Shown in pieces: positions 1-9,829 of a stretch of DNA of 64,000 bases (positions are counted from its first letter, which is position 1; each line of letters opens with the position of its first letter). A program made the translations under genes and the position numbers. The stretch is from Larimichthys crocea (taxonomy: Eukaryota > Chordata > Actinopteri > Sciaenidae). The stretch lies in the NCBI RefSeq assembly GCF_000972845.2, contig NC_040033.1, forward strand, positions 325,942-389,941, given 5' to 3'. The notes under the pieces were generated by a model. That model was given only the letters and a program-made list of their open reading frames with translations. It was not told the DNA's origin and searched no databases.

Positions 1-1463
1 TCCGCAAAGCCTGTGGACCTGTGTTTAATTTAGAGCCGAGCCGACCGAGCGAGCCGGAGCAGGGTCCGTGTCTTCGTCTGGCTGAGTCAGATGGACGCTA
101 ACATGGCAGTGCTGCACCGCTGCCGCCCGCTTTCCTGACTCCGGCATCAACCCGCAACTTCATGTCCGAAGGAGCCAGAGCCGCCTGGTCGAAGAGGGCT
201 GTGGGGGACGCGCACCGCCGAGGTGAGACGGCCGGATTCCGGCTGAGCACAAGCTTCACCCCCCTCTCCGGTCCATCGACCCCCTCCCCCCCCCGGAGCT
301 CCGTCACCGCTACCCGAATCGTGACAGTCAGGTCGGCCAGCTGCGGACTGAGCCCCGCGTAACGCCCGACGAGCTAGCGCCACCTTAGCACCGCATGTGC
401 AGCCTCAGCCTTTGTTTACGGGCTCTGAGTGGTAATGTTCGGTTAGACCCCCCCTCAGACCACAGCCGGCTGCAGGTGGAGGTTAACGAGGATGTTAGGG
501 AGTAACTCACACCGTTATCTGTGGTAACGTCTGCTCCTCCTGTGGTCAGGACCCAAAACCAAAGTGTCACTCAGTGTTAGCTCTGGACTACCTGTTGTTG
601 ACATCCTGACACAGACCAGTCTCACCCGTAGACTGTGCCCTCACTCAGTCTAAGCAAGTTTCAACTCGGTTGTGTTCACGTTTCAGATCAGAGTGGCTTG
701 TTGGACAGGTGTGTGCACCAGGCGTGAGGGATCTGACTCTGGTCATACAGGTATAGACATAAGTACATTTTAAAACACATGACAGGTAGACATAAACATG
801 AAAAATAACTATTTTATATGTGATAAATAAATATACATGCACATGAGTGTCTGTCTATAGAAATGTGTAAACTGCATAAAGGACTGATGGAACAAACATA
901 ATAAATATGGTTTCTACCATAACAGACTGAATGGATCAAATATAATAGATGTACAGATAATATTAGTTAATGAAAACATTCAGTCACTTCATCAATGAGT
1001 CGAAGTCGACACCTTCTAATTGGCAGTAATCACTTCAATATTTAGTCAGTTTATATCAATGGAAAATGCCAAACGGCGTGCACGCATTTATATCTTTGTG
1101 TCAAATGTCATCTCAGATAAAAAATAATAGTCAGTTGCAGCCCTTCTAAGTGTCTCACTGTTGTGTCACCAGTTAAAATAATTAGTTGCAGCACAAAAAT
1201 CATTTTCTCAGATTTCTGCGATGCAAATCTCCTCAGCGTGTATTTCTGTTTCTAGACAGAGCCGGACTGATGTCCGCTGTATCAGTTTAAATGCAGCACC
1301 AAGGAGACGATGATTAATGTTCAAGCCGATTATTTAAATGTCTCTTTGATTGTTTATATCACTCCTTCTGAATTTAAACCCTGCGGACATGTTTCAAAGG
1401 AGACCGATATGCCGGTTTACCGCTGTTGCAATCAACCTTAACAACCACGCGCTGAGTTTTCGG
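1..1463 (+). repeat. Extra copy of the klhl15 first-exon block (copy 1)
   Basis: This block matches 6399-7870 along its whole length and in the same orientation. It carries the same GC-rich leader-like sequence, the same GTGAGA donor-like site and the same AT-rich downstream intron. The two copies differ mainly by one-base gains and losses, many in homopolymers, for example the shifted G runs near 195-215 versus 6596-6608. It ends exactly at the N gap at 1464. The left end lies at or beyond the window edge. I read it as an unmerged haplotype or unpolished contig end. A genuine recent duplication remains possible. Confidence 0.85.
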
Positions 1464-1473
1464 NNNNNNNNNN
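1464..1473. other. Assembly gap (10 N)
   Basis: Ten N characters follow directly after the end of the duplicated block at 1463. The fixed size suggests a placeholder gap of unknown true length. Confidence 0.99.
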
Positions 1474-1560
1474 GACCGACAAACATCACAAGGCATCTTT
1501 ACATTGTCAAATCTGGCCCTCTTTTAAAGTTTGGACTCTCCTGGTGTATATAAATGCAGG

Positions 1561-2008
1561 CAGGGGCGCCATGTAGGGGGGAAAAGTTAGGACAATTCCA
1601 AGGGCCCATGACTGACAGGGGCCCCCAAAAAATAGGTAAACACCAATATTAAATGATTAAACCATCATCATTGAGTATATATATTTCAAATATAATAATC
1701 AAATTATTATCTCTTTGTTTTTACGTGTTCTGGGCAGTAAAAGTTAAATAAAAATGGCCTTTAGCACATTTTTAATCTTGCATCAAACAGTGAACTGCAC
1801 TGCAGACTGTACAAATCACCAGCAGTAAATATTGTGCTAGTCCTAGTATTGAACTACAAGACGCAAAACAGGTGCAGGCCTTTGATTAGAGTTCTGTGAA
1901 GTTTTTGATGGGATAGTTCGGTCCTAGAGATGTGGGGACAACAGCTGAGCAGAGGGGCCCAATTAGATTTTTTTGTCATGGGGCCCTAAATTCCTGGAGG
2001 CGCCCCTG
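1561..2008. mobile_element. Short non-autonomous hAT-like transposon (MITE)
   Basis: A 448-bp element with perfect 10-bp terminal inverted repeats, CAGGGGCGCC at 1561-1570 and GGCGCCCCTG at 1999-2008. It is flanked by an 8-bp target-site duplication with one mismatch, AATGCAGG at 1553-1560 and AATGCATG at 2009-2016. Eight-base duplications and CAGGG-type ends are typical of hAT elements. The interior is AT-rich and has no transposase reading frame. Confidence 0.85.
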
Positions 2009-2334
2009 AATGCATGTACAGGTGACAGTCTATAAGTAGGGATGTGTATAGTACATACATATACTAGATTTATCGAGGTTAAAGGAGATTAATTATTAAG
2101 TTTGTGTTTTTTTTTTTGTTCTCCATCACCCTGTGAACATCAACACCACATTTACACTGTTGATGTAATCCAAGTGAAAGGCTGTAAAAGTAGCGGGATT
2201 ACTCTCTAAACTGTCTGTTACTGATCTCATTTATATTAGTAGATTAAATCAGGTAAATAGATTTAAATTTAAATGTTAGATTTAACATTAAGTTAGCACC
2301 GATGCTAAAAACGCCCCAATCGAACGAAGCAGCT

Positions 2335-2430
2335 GTTATTAACGGTCGACATAGTTGGCGGCTGGTCGTTGTAACGGTCAGCCGTTATTAACGGTCGACA
2401 GAGTTGGCGGCTTGTCGTTGTAACGGTCGA
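2335..2430. repeat. Two-unit 49-bp tandem repeat
   Basis: A unit containing AACGGTCGAC and GTTGGCGGCT occurs twice back to back, at about 2335-2383 and 2384-2430, with a few differences. It lies in eif2s3 intron 1 as drawn here, just inside the GC-rich sequence around the first exon. Confidence 0.8.
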
Positions 2431-2624
2431 ACGGTTGGTTCGGTTCAGAGAAACGTTCCGGGAGCAGCGGGAGGCTCCGCCGGGCCTGCCGTCATGTGCC
2501 GGCTGGCACCGGCGGCCGTTACCGTCAGGGTGACCGTCAGCGTGGCCGCTTTTAACCACACGACACGCGGACAGTTGAGTTCGTGAAGGCGCGAAGCTGC
2601 ACGCGGAGTTAAAGCGGCTCTTAC

Positions 2625-2693
2625 CAGACAGGTGAGGTCTTGTCTCGCCAGGTGAGGCTGACCGAGCGTCGTGCCGGACTCGTCACCCGCCAT
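2625..2693 (-). CDS. eif2s3: eIF2 gamma subunit, first coding exon (partial gene)
   Basis: eIF2-gamma is the GTPase subunit of eIF2, which delivers initiator Met-tRNA to the 40S ribosome in the cytoplasm. Only exon 1 is visible. The ATG on the minus strand (2693-2691) follows CAAG and starts MAGDESGTTLGQPHLARQDL, which closely matches the conserved vertebrate N-terminus of this protein. The exon is 23 codons and ends at a clean GTAAGA donor (revcomp of 2619-2624). The GTP-binding domains should lie at lower coordinates. I found none of them in 1-2624, which instead holds the hAT MITE, a gap and a stray copy of klhl15 leader sequence. The gene is divergent from klhl15, as in human. The paralogue suffix cannot be set. 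Confidence 0.9.
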
Positions 2694-3121
2694 CTTGAAT
2701 GAAAAGGGAATGAAGAAGAAGAAGGCGGCTCAGGCGAATGCCATAAAAAAATAATCCAAGTTATTCAATGAAAATCTGTTGCTGCTATTTGTATTTTTAA
2801 TAAAAAAAACACATATGTTTTTAACAAGATGATCGTTTATATTTGTGTTTTTTTTATGCTGACAAGTGACAAAAAACGGCGGTTTGAAACTGATCCATCC
2901 ACAGTGCAGGCAGGCAGCGCGGGGTCCTTTCACGGCGGCTGATGCAATTTATTTCAAACTGTAAAAAAAAACATTTAATTTAATTCAAACTGCTGCTTTT
3001 TATTTATTTGTTTTACAGTTTATCACCGAACAGCGCTCAGCTCATCGCTGAAGCTTTTCCCGCCTCCAAAAAGTAAAAAAAAAAAAAAAAGTTTATACGT
3101 GTGTGGTCAGTCGCTGTTAAG

Positions 3122-3129
3122 TGACGTCA
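3122..3129. promoter_or_regulatory. Perfect CRE palindrome, upstream of eif2s3
   Basis: TGACGTCA, the consensus CREB/ATF site, lies about 430 bp upstream of the eif2s3 start codon. An isolated 8-mer can occur by chance, so a role in the eif2s3 promoter is only a suggestion. Confidence 0.3.
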
Positions 3130-3159
3130 TCAGACGGCGTGATTTGTAGTTCTTTATGT

Positions 3160-3905
3160 TTTTTTTTTTTTTTTACTTTATTGCAAAATACAATACAAAT
3201 AAGCATATTTAAATACAATTACAGAACTGAGCGTAGCAGTTTTTACATTTAAGAAGCATAGAGTATAAACAGAAACAATATAAAGTAATGGAAAGAAAAA
3301 TTCTTATAGGGGATCAATCAAAAGTAAAAGTTGATAAACTGTCATACAGTAATAGGGCTTTCTTTGGTTTCATAAGTTTAAAAGAACCAAAGTAAAGGTG
3401 CAGTTCTTTTAGAAAAATGTTGAAACGTGAGGTATTTTTTTGAGAATTTACATTTGTGTAGAAAGTATTTGGCGAGTATAACCAAATTATTTATGTTATA
3501 TTCTAGTTTTCTGTCCTCCATTATAATATTGGATTTTTTAAGTCTTTCCAAAACAAATCAGACTGAAAGAGAACTTTAAATGTTCAAGTGTTTCTACTTC
3601 TGTTTTACAAAAAGCACATTCGTTACAGTCCAAATTAAATATAAGTCTTAAAAATTCACCGCAAGGATAAATGTTATTTATTGTTTTGAAGTGTACCTCT
3701 TTCGCTTTAGGAGAGATAGGAAAACTAAGAAATTTACATCTACTTCTCTTTTTTCTTTCTTTCCATTGTTTTACTTTATATTGTTTCTGTTTATACCCTA
3801 TTCTTCTTAAATGTAGAAAATGATACGCTACGCTAATTGTATTTGAATATGCTTATTTTTATTGTAAGTTGCAATGAAGTTTAAAAAAACAACAACAAAA
3901 AAAAC
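3160..3905. mobile_element. Degraded LINE 3' ends in opposite orientation
   Basis: The left part (about 3160-3830) reads as a minus-strand LINE 3' end. A poly-T at 3158-3173 is its poly(A) tail. The minus strand around 3550-3640 encodes NECAFCKTEVETLEHL followed, after a one-base shift, by an FFQSDLFWKDL-like stretch, which resembles the C-terminal tail of LINE ORF2 proteins. The right part (about 3834-3905) carries the same roughly 50-bp terminal sequence in plus orientation and ends in an A-rich tail. The result is two tails pointing outward, as in twin-primed or adjacent insertions. Nothing is intact. Confidence 0.6.
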
Positions 3906-3990
3906 CCCTGACTGCTGTGGTTTATCCCATCGTGCTTGAAACAGGAAGGTGAGGCGAGTGGTATTCAGTTGGTCTGCAACTCTATGAGAT

Positions 3991-4000
3991 NNNNNNNNNN
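3991..4000. other. Assembly gap (10 N)
   Basis: A second ten-N placeholder gap. It lies about 70 bp before a tandemly duplicated segment, which again points to poor assembly of this interval. Confidence 0.99.
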
Positions 4001-4067
4001 CAGGAGATTATGTATATTATTATATTTATTATATTATTATATTATATTTCTATTATCTTATATTATA

Positions 4068-5111
4068 TTATATTATGTATATTTACCGTATAATTACACA
4101 AATTTGCATTTAAAGTGTTCTTGTACAGTGTCCAAGGTCGACTGTTTTGTTATAACTGTGGAATGACAGTGTGGATTAGACAACTAAAAAAACTCACTGA
4201 TATCACTGATGATTATAAACACAGCAAGCAGCAGGCTCTGCTGCTGTGAGAGAGGCTTTTAGGCATCTGTGCTGTTGTTCCACAATCTGTCCACGTTAAA
4301 AAGTTATTTTAGTAACATCATAGGGCAGCTTTTTATAACATAATGCTGCCTTTGCTGGGTTACCCAACATGCGAGGCCTTCAGTCATTCAAACGTGTACA
4401 CACAAAGAACACCATTAAAGTTTATAGTATTTTCATGTTATGCTATACTTAACTACAATACAAGTACTCATTAGATAAGATCAGACTTTCTTCATCCCAC
4501 CCAGGGAAATTCACATACAACAGATACACCTACATACATAAGACAGAAATACTTAAGAACTGGATGTACTAGTAATAGAATTATATTATGTATTATTTCA
4601 CCGTATAATTACACAAATTTGCATTTAAAGTGTTCTTGTACAGTGTCCTAAGGTCGACTGTTTTGTATATCTGTGGAATGACAGTGTGGATTAGACAACT
4701 AAAAAACTCACTGATATCACTGATGATGATAAACAACAGCAAGCAGCAGAGCTCTGCTTGCTGTGAGAGAGGCTTTTAGGCATCTGTGCCTGTTGTTCCA
4801 CAATCTGTCCACGTTAAAAAGTTATTTTAGTAACATAACTAGGGCAGCTTTTTTATAAACATAATGCTGCCTTTGCTGGGTTACCCAACATGAGAGGCCT
4901 TCAGTTCATTCAAACAGTGTACACACAAAGAGAACACATTAAAGTTTATAGTATTTTCATGTTATGCTATACTTAACTACAATTACAAGTACTCATTAGA
5001 TAAGATCAGACTTTATTCATCCCACACCAGGGAAATTCACAATACACACAGATACACATACATACATAAGACAGAAATACTCTTAAGAACTGAAGATGTA
5101 CTAGTAATAGA
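4068..5111 (+). repeat. Tandem duplication of a ~0.52-kb segment
   Basis: Segment 4068-4580 is repeated as 4584-5111 in the same order and orientation, covering more than 500 bp. Differences are almost all single-base insertions or deletions, with few substitutions. That resembles uncorrected long-read error more than diverged paralogy. No gene is seen in either copy. Confidence 0.85.
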
Positions 5112-5278
5112 AAAATAAAATAACATAGAAGTTATATACACACACCATATACACCTTTCAAGTACACAGTTATACATGATGATGAGTAATATACGCATGT
5201 ATAGAGGTTTATATACAAACTCTGAGCCTGCTGGTGTAGCATTATGCTACAAGATATAGATTACCATCCATAAATCCA

Positions 5279-5390
5279 TTATCTGTAAGCGCTTATCCTC
5301 ATCAGGGTCACAGTGGGACTCGAGCCTATCCCAGCTGACTTTAGGCAAGAGGAGAAGACCCTAATCGAGGTTCGAACCTGGAACCTTCTT
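5279..5390 (+). repeat. Fragment of a dispersed teleost repeat
   Basis: Contains the phrases GCTTATCCTCATCAGGGTCA and GAGCCTATCCCAGCTGACTT, which I recognise from a repeat common across fish genomes. A shorter, more diverged relative lies at 8811-8882 in klhl15 intron 1. Assignment to a transposon class is not possible from the fragment. Confidence 0.6.
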
Positions 5391-5444
5391 GCTTCTTGTT
5401 CACAGTGTTTAGAACATTCATACTTATTTTTTCTACTATATTTT

Positions 5445-5446
<2 letters not shown>

Positions 5447-5497
<51 letters not shown>
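5447..5497. repeat. (TC)n microsatellite
   Basis: About 25 uninterrupted TC units directly after the dispersed repeat fragment. Confidence 0.98.
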
Positions 5498-5500
<3 letters not shown>

Positions 5501-5573
5501 ACCTGATCTCTCCCTTAACCACGTCAAAGGAAACCACAATGGACCCAAGACACCCCATCACACATGACTCTTT

Positions 5574-6006
5574 CTTTTAACATACTTTGTAATACATACA
5601 TTAACACACTTGAGAGTGGCGCCTCTTTTAACATACATTGTAATACATACATTAACACACTTGACAGTGGCGCTTCTTTTAACATAAACTGTAATACATA
5701 TTAATACACTTGACAGTGGCGCCTCTTTTAACATACATTGTAATACATATTAACACAATTGACAGTGGTACCTCTTAACATACTTTGTAATACATACATT
5801 AACATACTTGACAGTGGCGCCTCTTTTAACATACATTGTAATACATTTTAACACAATTGACAGTGGTACCTCTTAACATACATTGTAATACATTTTAACA
5901 CAATTGACAGTGGTACCTCTTATCATACATTGTAATACATATTAACACAATTGACAGTGGTACCTCTTAACATACATTGTAATACATACATTAACACACT
6001 TGACAC
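5574..6006. repeat. Minisatellite, ~45-58 bp units
   Basis: About eight tandem units share the core ACATACATTGTAATACAT, then TTAACACA and TTGACAGTGG with CGCC or TACC. Two variant unit types alternate, so the array grew by more than one duplication event. It is AT-rich and non-coding. Confidence 0.9.
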
Positions 6007-6243
6007 TTGCGGTTCTTTGGTATTCCTACCCAAATAACCTCAAAGTCAGGATGGACCAAATTAACAGCTAGCGACACAGACAAGTATCTCAATGTAAACC
6101 ATATGTATATAGTAGTACTAGTATTAGTATGTAACTATGCCTCTATGTGCAGACACCTCAATGTTCTTCCTCCTCAGAGTTTATTCTGTGTCACCAAAGT
6201 TGTGCAGTACTCTAGTAAACATTCCAGGTGTGAGGTTGATGAT

Positions 6244-6306
6244 AGTGAGTTTGTCAGTGCAGAGTGAGTTTGTCAGTGCAGAGTGAGTTTGTCAGTGCAG
6301 AGTGAG
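6244..6306. repeat. Three-unit 19-bp tandem repeat
   Basis: AGTGAGTTTGTCAGTGCAG is repeated three times exactly, plus a partial fourth unit. It lies about 90 bp upstream of the putative klhl15 leader exon. Confidence 0.95.
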
Positions 6307-6389
6307 ACCTCTCTCCTGCATGCACACTCTCTGCTGCACCGCACTACGCCCTTCAGTTCCGCCCAAAAGCGGAAATGACGCCGGTGCAG

Positions 6390-6623
6390 AAGATGGCGTC
6401 CGCAAAGCCTGTGGACCTGTGTTTAATTTAGAGCCGAGCCGAGCCGAGCCGAGCCGGAGCAGGGTCCGTGTCTTCGTCTGGCTGAGTCAGATGGACGCTA
6501 ACATGGCAGTGCTGCACCGCTGCCGCCCGCTTTCCTGACTCCGGCATCGAACCCGCAACTTCATGTCCGAAGGAGCCAGAGCCGCCTGGTCGAAGAGGGG
6601 CTGTGGGGACGCGCACCGCCGAG
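6390..6623 (+). other. klhl15: Probable klhl15 5' untranslated first exon
   Basis: A GC-rich, CpG-rich stretch in otherwise AT-rich DNA, ending in a strong donor (CGCCGAG then GTGAGAC at 6624). It lies upstream of the coding exons on the same strand, where a vertebrate klhl15 leader is expected. The 5' boundary is a guess. It holds three short upstream ATG frames: 6393-6431 (12 aa), 6491-6538 (15 aa), and one from 6563 that runs to the donor. The same sequence is present in the stray copy at 1-223. Confidence 0.55.
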
Positions 6624-7870
6624 GTGAGACGGCCGGATTCCGGCTGAGCTAAAGCTGTCACCCCCCTCCTCCGGTCCATGATCCCCCCCCGGTAGCTCCT
6701 GTCACCGCTACCCGGGAATCGTGACAGTCAGGTCGGCCAGCTGCGGAGCTGAGCCCCGCGTACAGCCCGACGAGCTAGCGCCACCTTAGCACCGTCATGT
6801 GCAGCCTCAGCCTTTGTTTACGGGCTCTGAGGTAACGTGTTCGGTTAGACCCCCCTCAGACCACAGCACGGCTGCAGGTGGAGGTGTAACGAGGAGTTAG
6901 GGAGTAACTCACACCGTTACTGTGGTAACGTCTGCTCCTCCTGTGGTCAGGACCCAATAACAAAGTGTCACTCAGGTGAGCTCTGACTACCTGTTGTTGA
7001 CATCCTGACACAGACAGTCTCACCTGTAGACTGCGCTCACTCAGTCTGAAGCAAGTTTCAACTCGTTTGTGTCACGTGTTCAGATCAGAGTGGCTTTATT
7101 GGACAGGTGTGTGCACAGGTGTGAGGGATCTGACTCTGGTTCATACAGGTATAGACATAAGTACAGTTTAAAAGACATGACAGGTAGACATACACATGAA
7201 AAATAACTATATTTATATATAAATATACATGCACATGAGTGTCTGTCTATAGAAATGTGCAAACTGCATAAAGGACTGATGGAACAAACATAATAAATAT
7301 GGTTTCTACCATAACAGACTGAATTAATAAAATATAATAGATGTACAGATAATATTAGTTGATGAAAATAATCAGAGCTGCAACATTCAGTCACTTCATC
7401 AGTGAGTCGAAGTCGACACGTTAATTGGCAGTCATCACTTCATAGTTTTAGTCAGTTTATCAATGGAAAATGCCAAACGGCATGCACACATTTAATATCT
7501 TTGTGTCAAATGTCATCTCAAATAAAAAATAATAGTCAGTTGCAGCCCTTCTAAGTGTCTAATCTGTTGTGTCACCAGTTAAAATAATTAGTTGCAGCAC
7601 TAATAAATCGTTTTCTCAAATTTCTGTCGATGCAAATCTGCCTCAGCGTGTTATTTCTGTTTGTAGACAGACCGGACTGATATCCGCTGTATTCAGTTTG
7701 ATGCAGTACAAGGAGACGATGATTAATGTTCAAGCTGATTAATTTAAATGTCTCTTTGATTGTTTATATTCACTCCTTCTGAATTTTAAACCCTGCGACA
7801 TGTTTCAAAAGGAGACCGGATCGTGTTTACCGCTGTGCATCACCTTTAACAACACGCGCTGAGTGTTCGG
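6399..7870 (+). repeat. Duplicated klhl15 first-exon block (copy 2)
   Basis: This is the partner of 1-1463, and probably the correctly placed copy because it continues into unique sequence and then the klhl15 coding exons. Similarity stops at about 7870, exactly where copy 1 meets its N gap. Confidence 0.85.
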
Positions 7871-9366
7871 GAGTTGACAGCGTTAATCGTTGAAGTTTTG
7901 AAAGTGAAATTCTTCAGTCGGTCGGACCAGCTCAGTGTCTTGGCACCTGCATGGCAGCATTTCTTCTTCACTCTTCCTCCTCTGCTGTTCTGCCGTAACC
8001 TTTTCCACTCTCAGAGATCGGAAGGTCGCAGAAACCCGACTTACTTTTCCAAGTTGTCCATCTTCTGTCCTCTTTCCCTCTGCATTATGAACTATAGCTG
8101 TCGATCTCTTTAAACCAATGTTTTCGTGTCCTGTCCCGAATAGTTTGAAACGCGTCGCTTGCATCGAATTCAGAATGAAAACAATGAAGTTTGATGAAAC
8201 ATTAAATAGTTTGCGGACGATGTGATGGTGTTGTTGTGCTTCCAGCTCCTCCTCCACGTCTTACAGGTCGTCTTCTTCTTCTTCTTCTTCTTGTCTCTGT
8301 TAGAACCAGGGAAACATAAACACAGGAAATGCGAGCAGCCCCTTAGCGCTCAGCCGTCAAAGCCTGTGATTGTTCGCCCGGGCTCCAAAAGGTACGACTT
8401 GTCTTTCTGCAACACTGCATGTTAAACAAAAAACCTGAGCAGATCCTTTTCTGTCACGGTTAACCGAGCATCCATCGACCCCATCACTCCTCTCTGTCCT
8501 CTGCTTCATCTCTGCCCTCTGTGCTTAGACCGTAGTCAATTCTGACAGTGCTGAAGTGTCCTTTAGCAAGACACTGAACCCCTAACAGCTCTTTGGGTTT
8601 GTTTTTTAGTCTAATTGGTTGTTGAATTAAAGGATAATTCCAGTTTATTTCAACATTTTGGATCGCAGTAAGTCACAGAATGAATCGAAAACTACGTCGG
8701 ACGTTTGCAACGGACAGTTTTCTTCCAAATAAGCGCCGTGCTACGAAGCTTTCTTTGGGTTAGCTGGCTCGACTAAACCTAAAACCAAAGTCCGACATGA
8801 TGATTGGTGTCTGTAACTGTTTATCCTCGTCAGGGTCGCTGGTGGGAGGCTGGAGCCTGTGCCAGCTGATTTAGGGCGAGTTCAAGGTTTTTCTTGTCAG
8901 GCATTGAGCGTGTTTGATGCATCATTTGACCAATCAGGTGCTACCTACAGCGTTATAACGGAAAGGTTTTATTAAATACAGCAAAAACAACATTGTTGTT
9001 AAATAAAGCAAGAAAGGCTCGGTGATTAACCAGTAATGATCTAAAAATAAGATCTGAGCCGTGATAATCTGGAATAATCCTTGAACACTCGCTTCATTTC
9101 ATTCATTCATTTTAACAAAGACATGTAGCCTTAATGAATTTTCCTGCATCTAACTCTGTTGTATTAAAATATGAGAACAGATGACCTCCTCACCTGTGTT
9201 TAAAATCCACAACGAGGCCAAAACTATGTGGACAGTAGTAGTAGTAGTAGTAGTAGATGCCTTTGTCTTTGTGTGTTAATGTCAGGCTGTCCACATACTT
9301 TTGGCCACGATTACAGATACTTTATTCCTGCTTTAATGTGGCGGTTGTGTTGGCTTTGTCGTCCAG
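7871..9366 (+). other. klhl15 first-intron sequence, mostly featureless
   Basis: This stretch holds a (CTT)n run near 8269-8292, a fragment with TCCTTTAGCAAGACACTGAA near 8560 that resembles a common fish repeat, another dispersed-repeat fragment at 8811-8882, and the inverted-repeat element at 9216-9306. I see no convincing coding exon. A 124-codon minus-strand frame at 7883-8257 has no recognisable domain. Confidence 0.6.
9216..9306. mobile_element. Tiny inverted-repeat element around (GTA)n
   Basis: GGCCAAAACTATGTGGAC at 9216-9233 and GTCCACATACTTTTGGCC at 9289-9306 form near-perfect inverted ends around a (GTA)n run. These end sequences resemble a TIR family that I recall as frequent in teleost genomes (Tc1-like or MITE). 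It is probably an internally deleted remnant. Confidence 0.6.
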
Positions 9367-9475
9367 GTGATTGACGCTCAGAAAAGGGACATTGTTAGCA
9401 TCTACTGGACACAAGGGGCACTGTCCTCTGATTGGCTCGGACAACCCCCTCTGACATGCCCGTGGCCAATCAGAG
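9367..9475 (+). other. klhl15: Candidate alternative klhl15 5' exon
   Basis: A 109-bp segment bounded by an acceptor-like TCGTCCAG at 9366 and a strong donor GTGAGTGTG at 9476. It contains ATG at 9456 followed by codons MPVANQ. Spliced to the acceptor at 9822, this ATG reads in frame into the normal KLHL15 start and would add nine residues. It also holds a 12-bp inverted repeat, CCTCTGATTGGC with GCCAATCAGAGG. Exon status is inferred from splice signals only. Confidence 0.35.
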
Positions 9476-9829
9476 GTGAGTGTGCTGTGTGTGTGTGTTT
9501 ATTTTTATTTCACTGTGAGTTTTGTGTTTCTTAAATACACGTTTTGTTTGTGTGTGTGTTACCCTTATTTCTATATGTGATTGCTGTGTGTGTGCATGCT
9601 ACAGAGTGTGGATGAAGTGAAGCGTGGGGTGTCGTCGCTGTGTTGCAGCTGTGAAAGAGTGGCGGCTTGTGAGGACGCAGCAGCTGAGGCGCTGAGCACA
9701 CGAACACTCGCCGTGTGTTCGCGCTGAACAGCTGCAGCCGGCTTCAGCGTCGTGACCTTTGTTTGTTTGTTTGTTTTTCTAACACCTGCTCCTGCACTCT
9801 TTGTTCCCCTTCATGCCTCCAGGTGTGTT

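Noticed and set aside
1..2620. Search for eif2s3 exon 2 and later exons on the minus strand
   Set aside because: None of the conserved GTPase motif codons were recognised. The exons must lie outside the window or be displaced.
7883..8257. 124-codon minus-strand open frame in klhl15 intron 1
   Set aside because: No recognisable domain, no splice context and no homologous gene expected here. It overlaps a CTT repeat and is probably chance.
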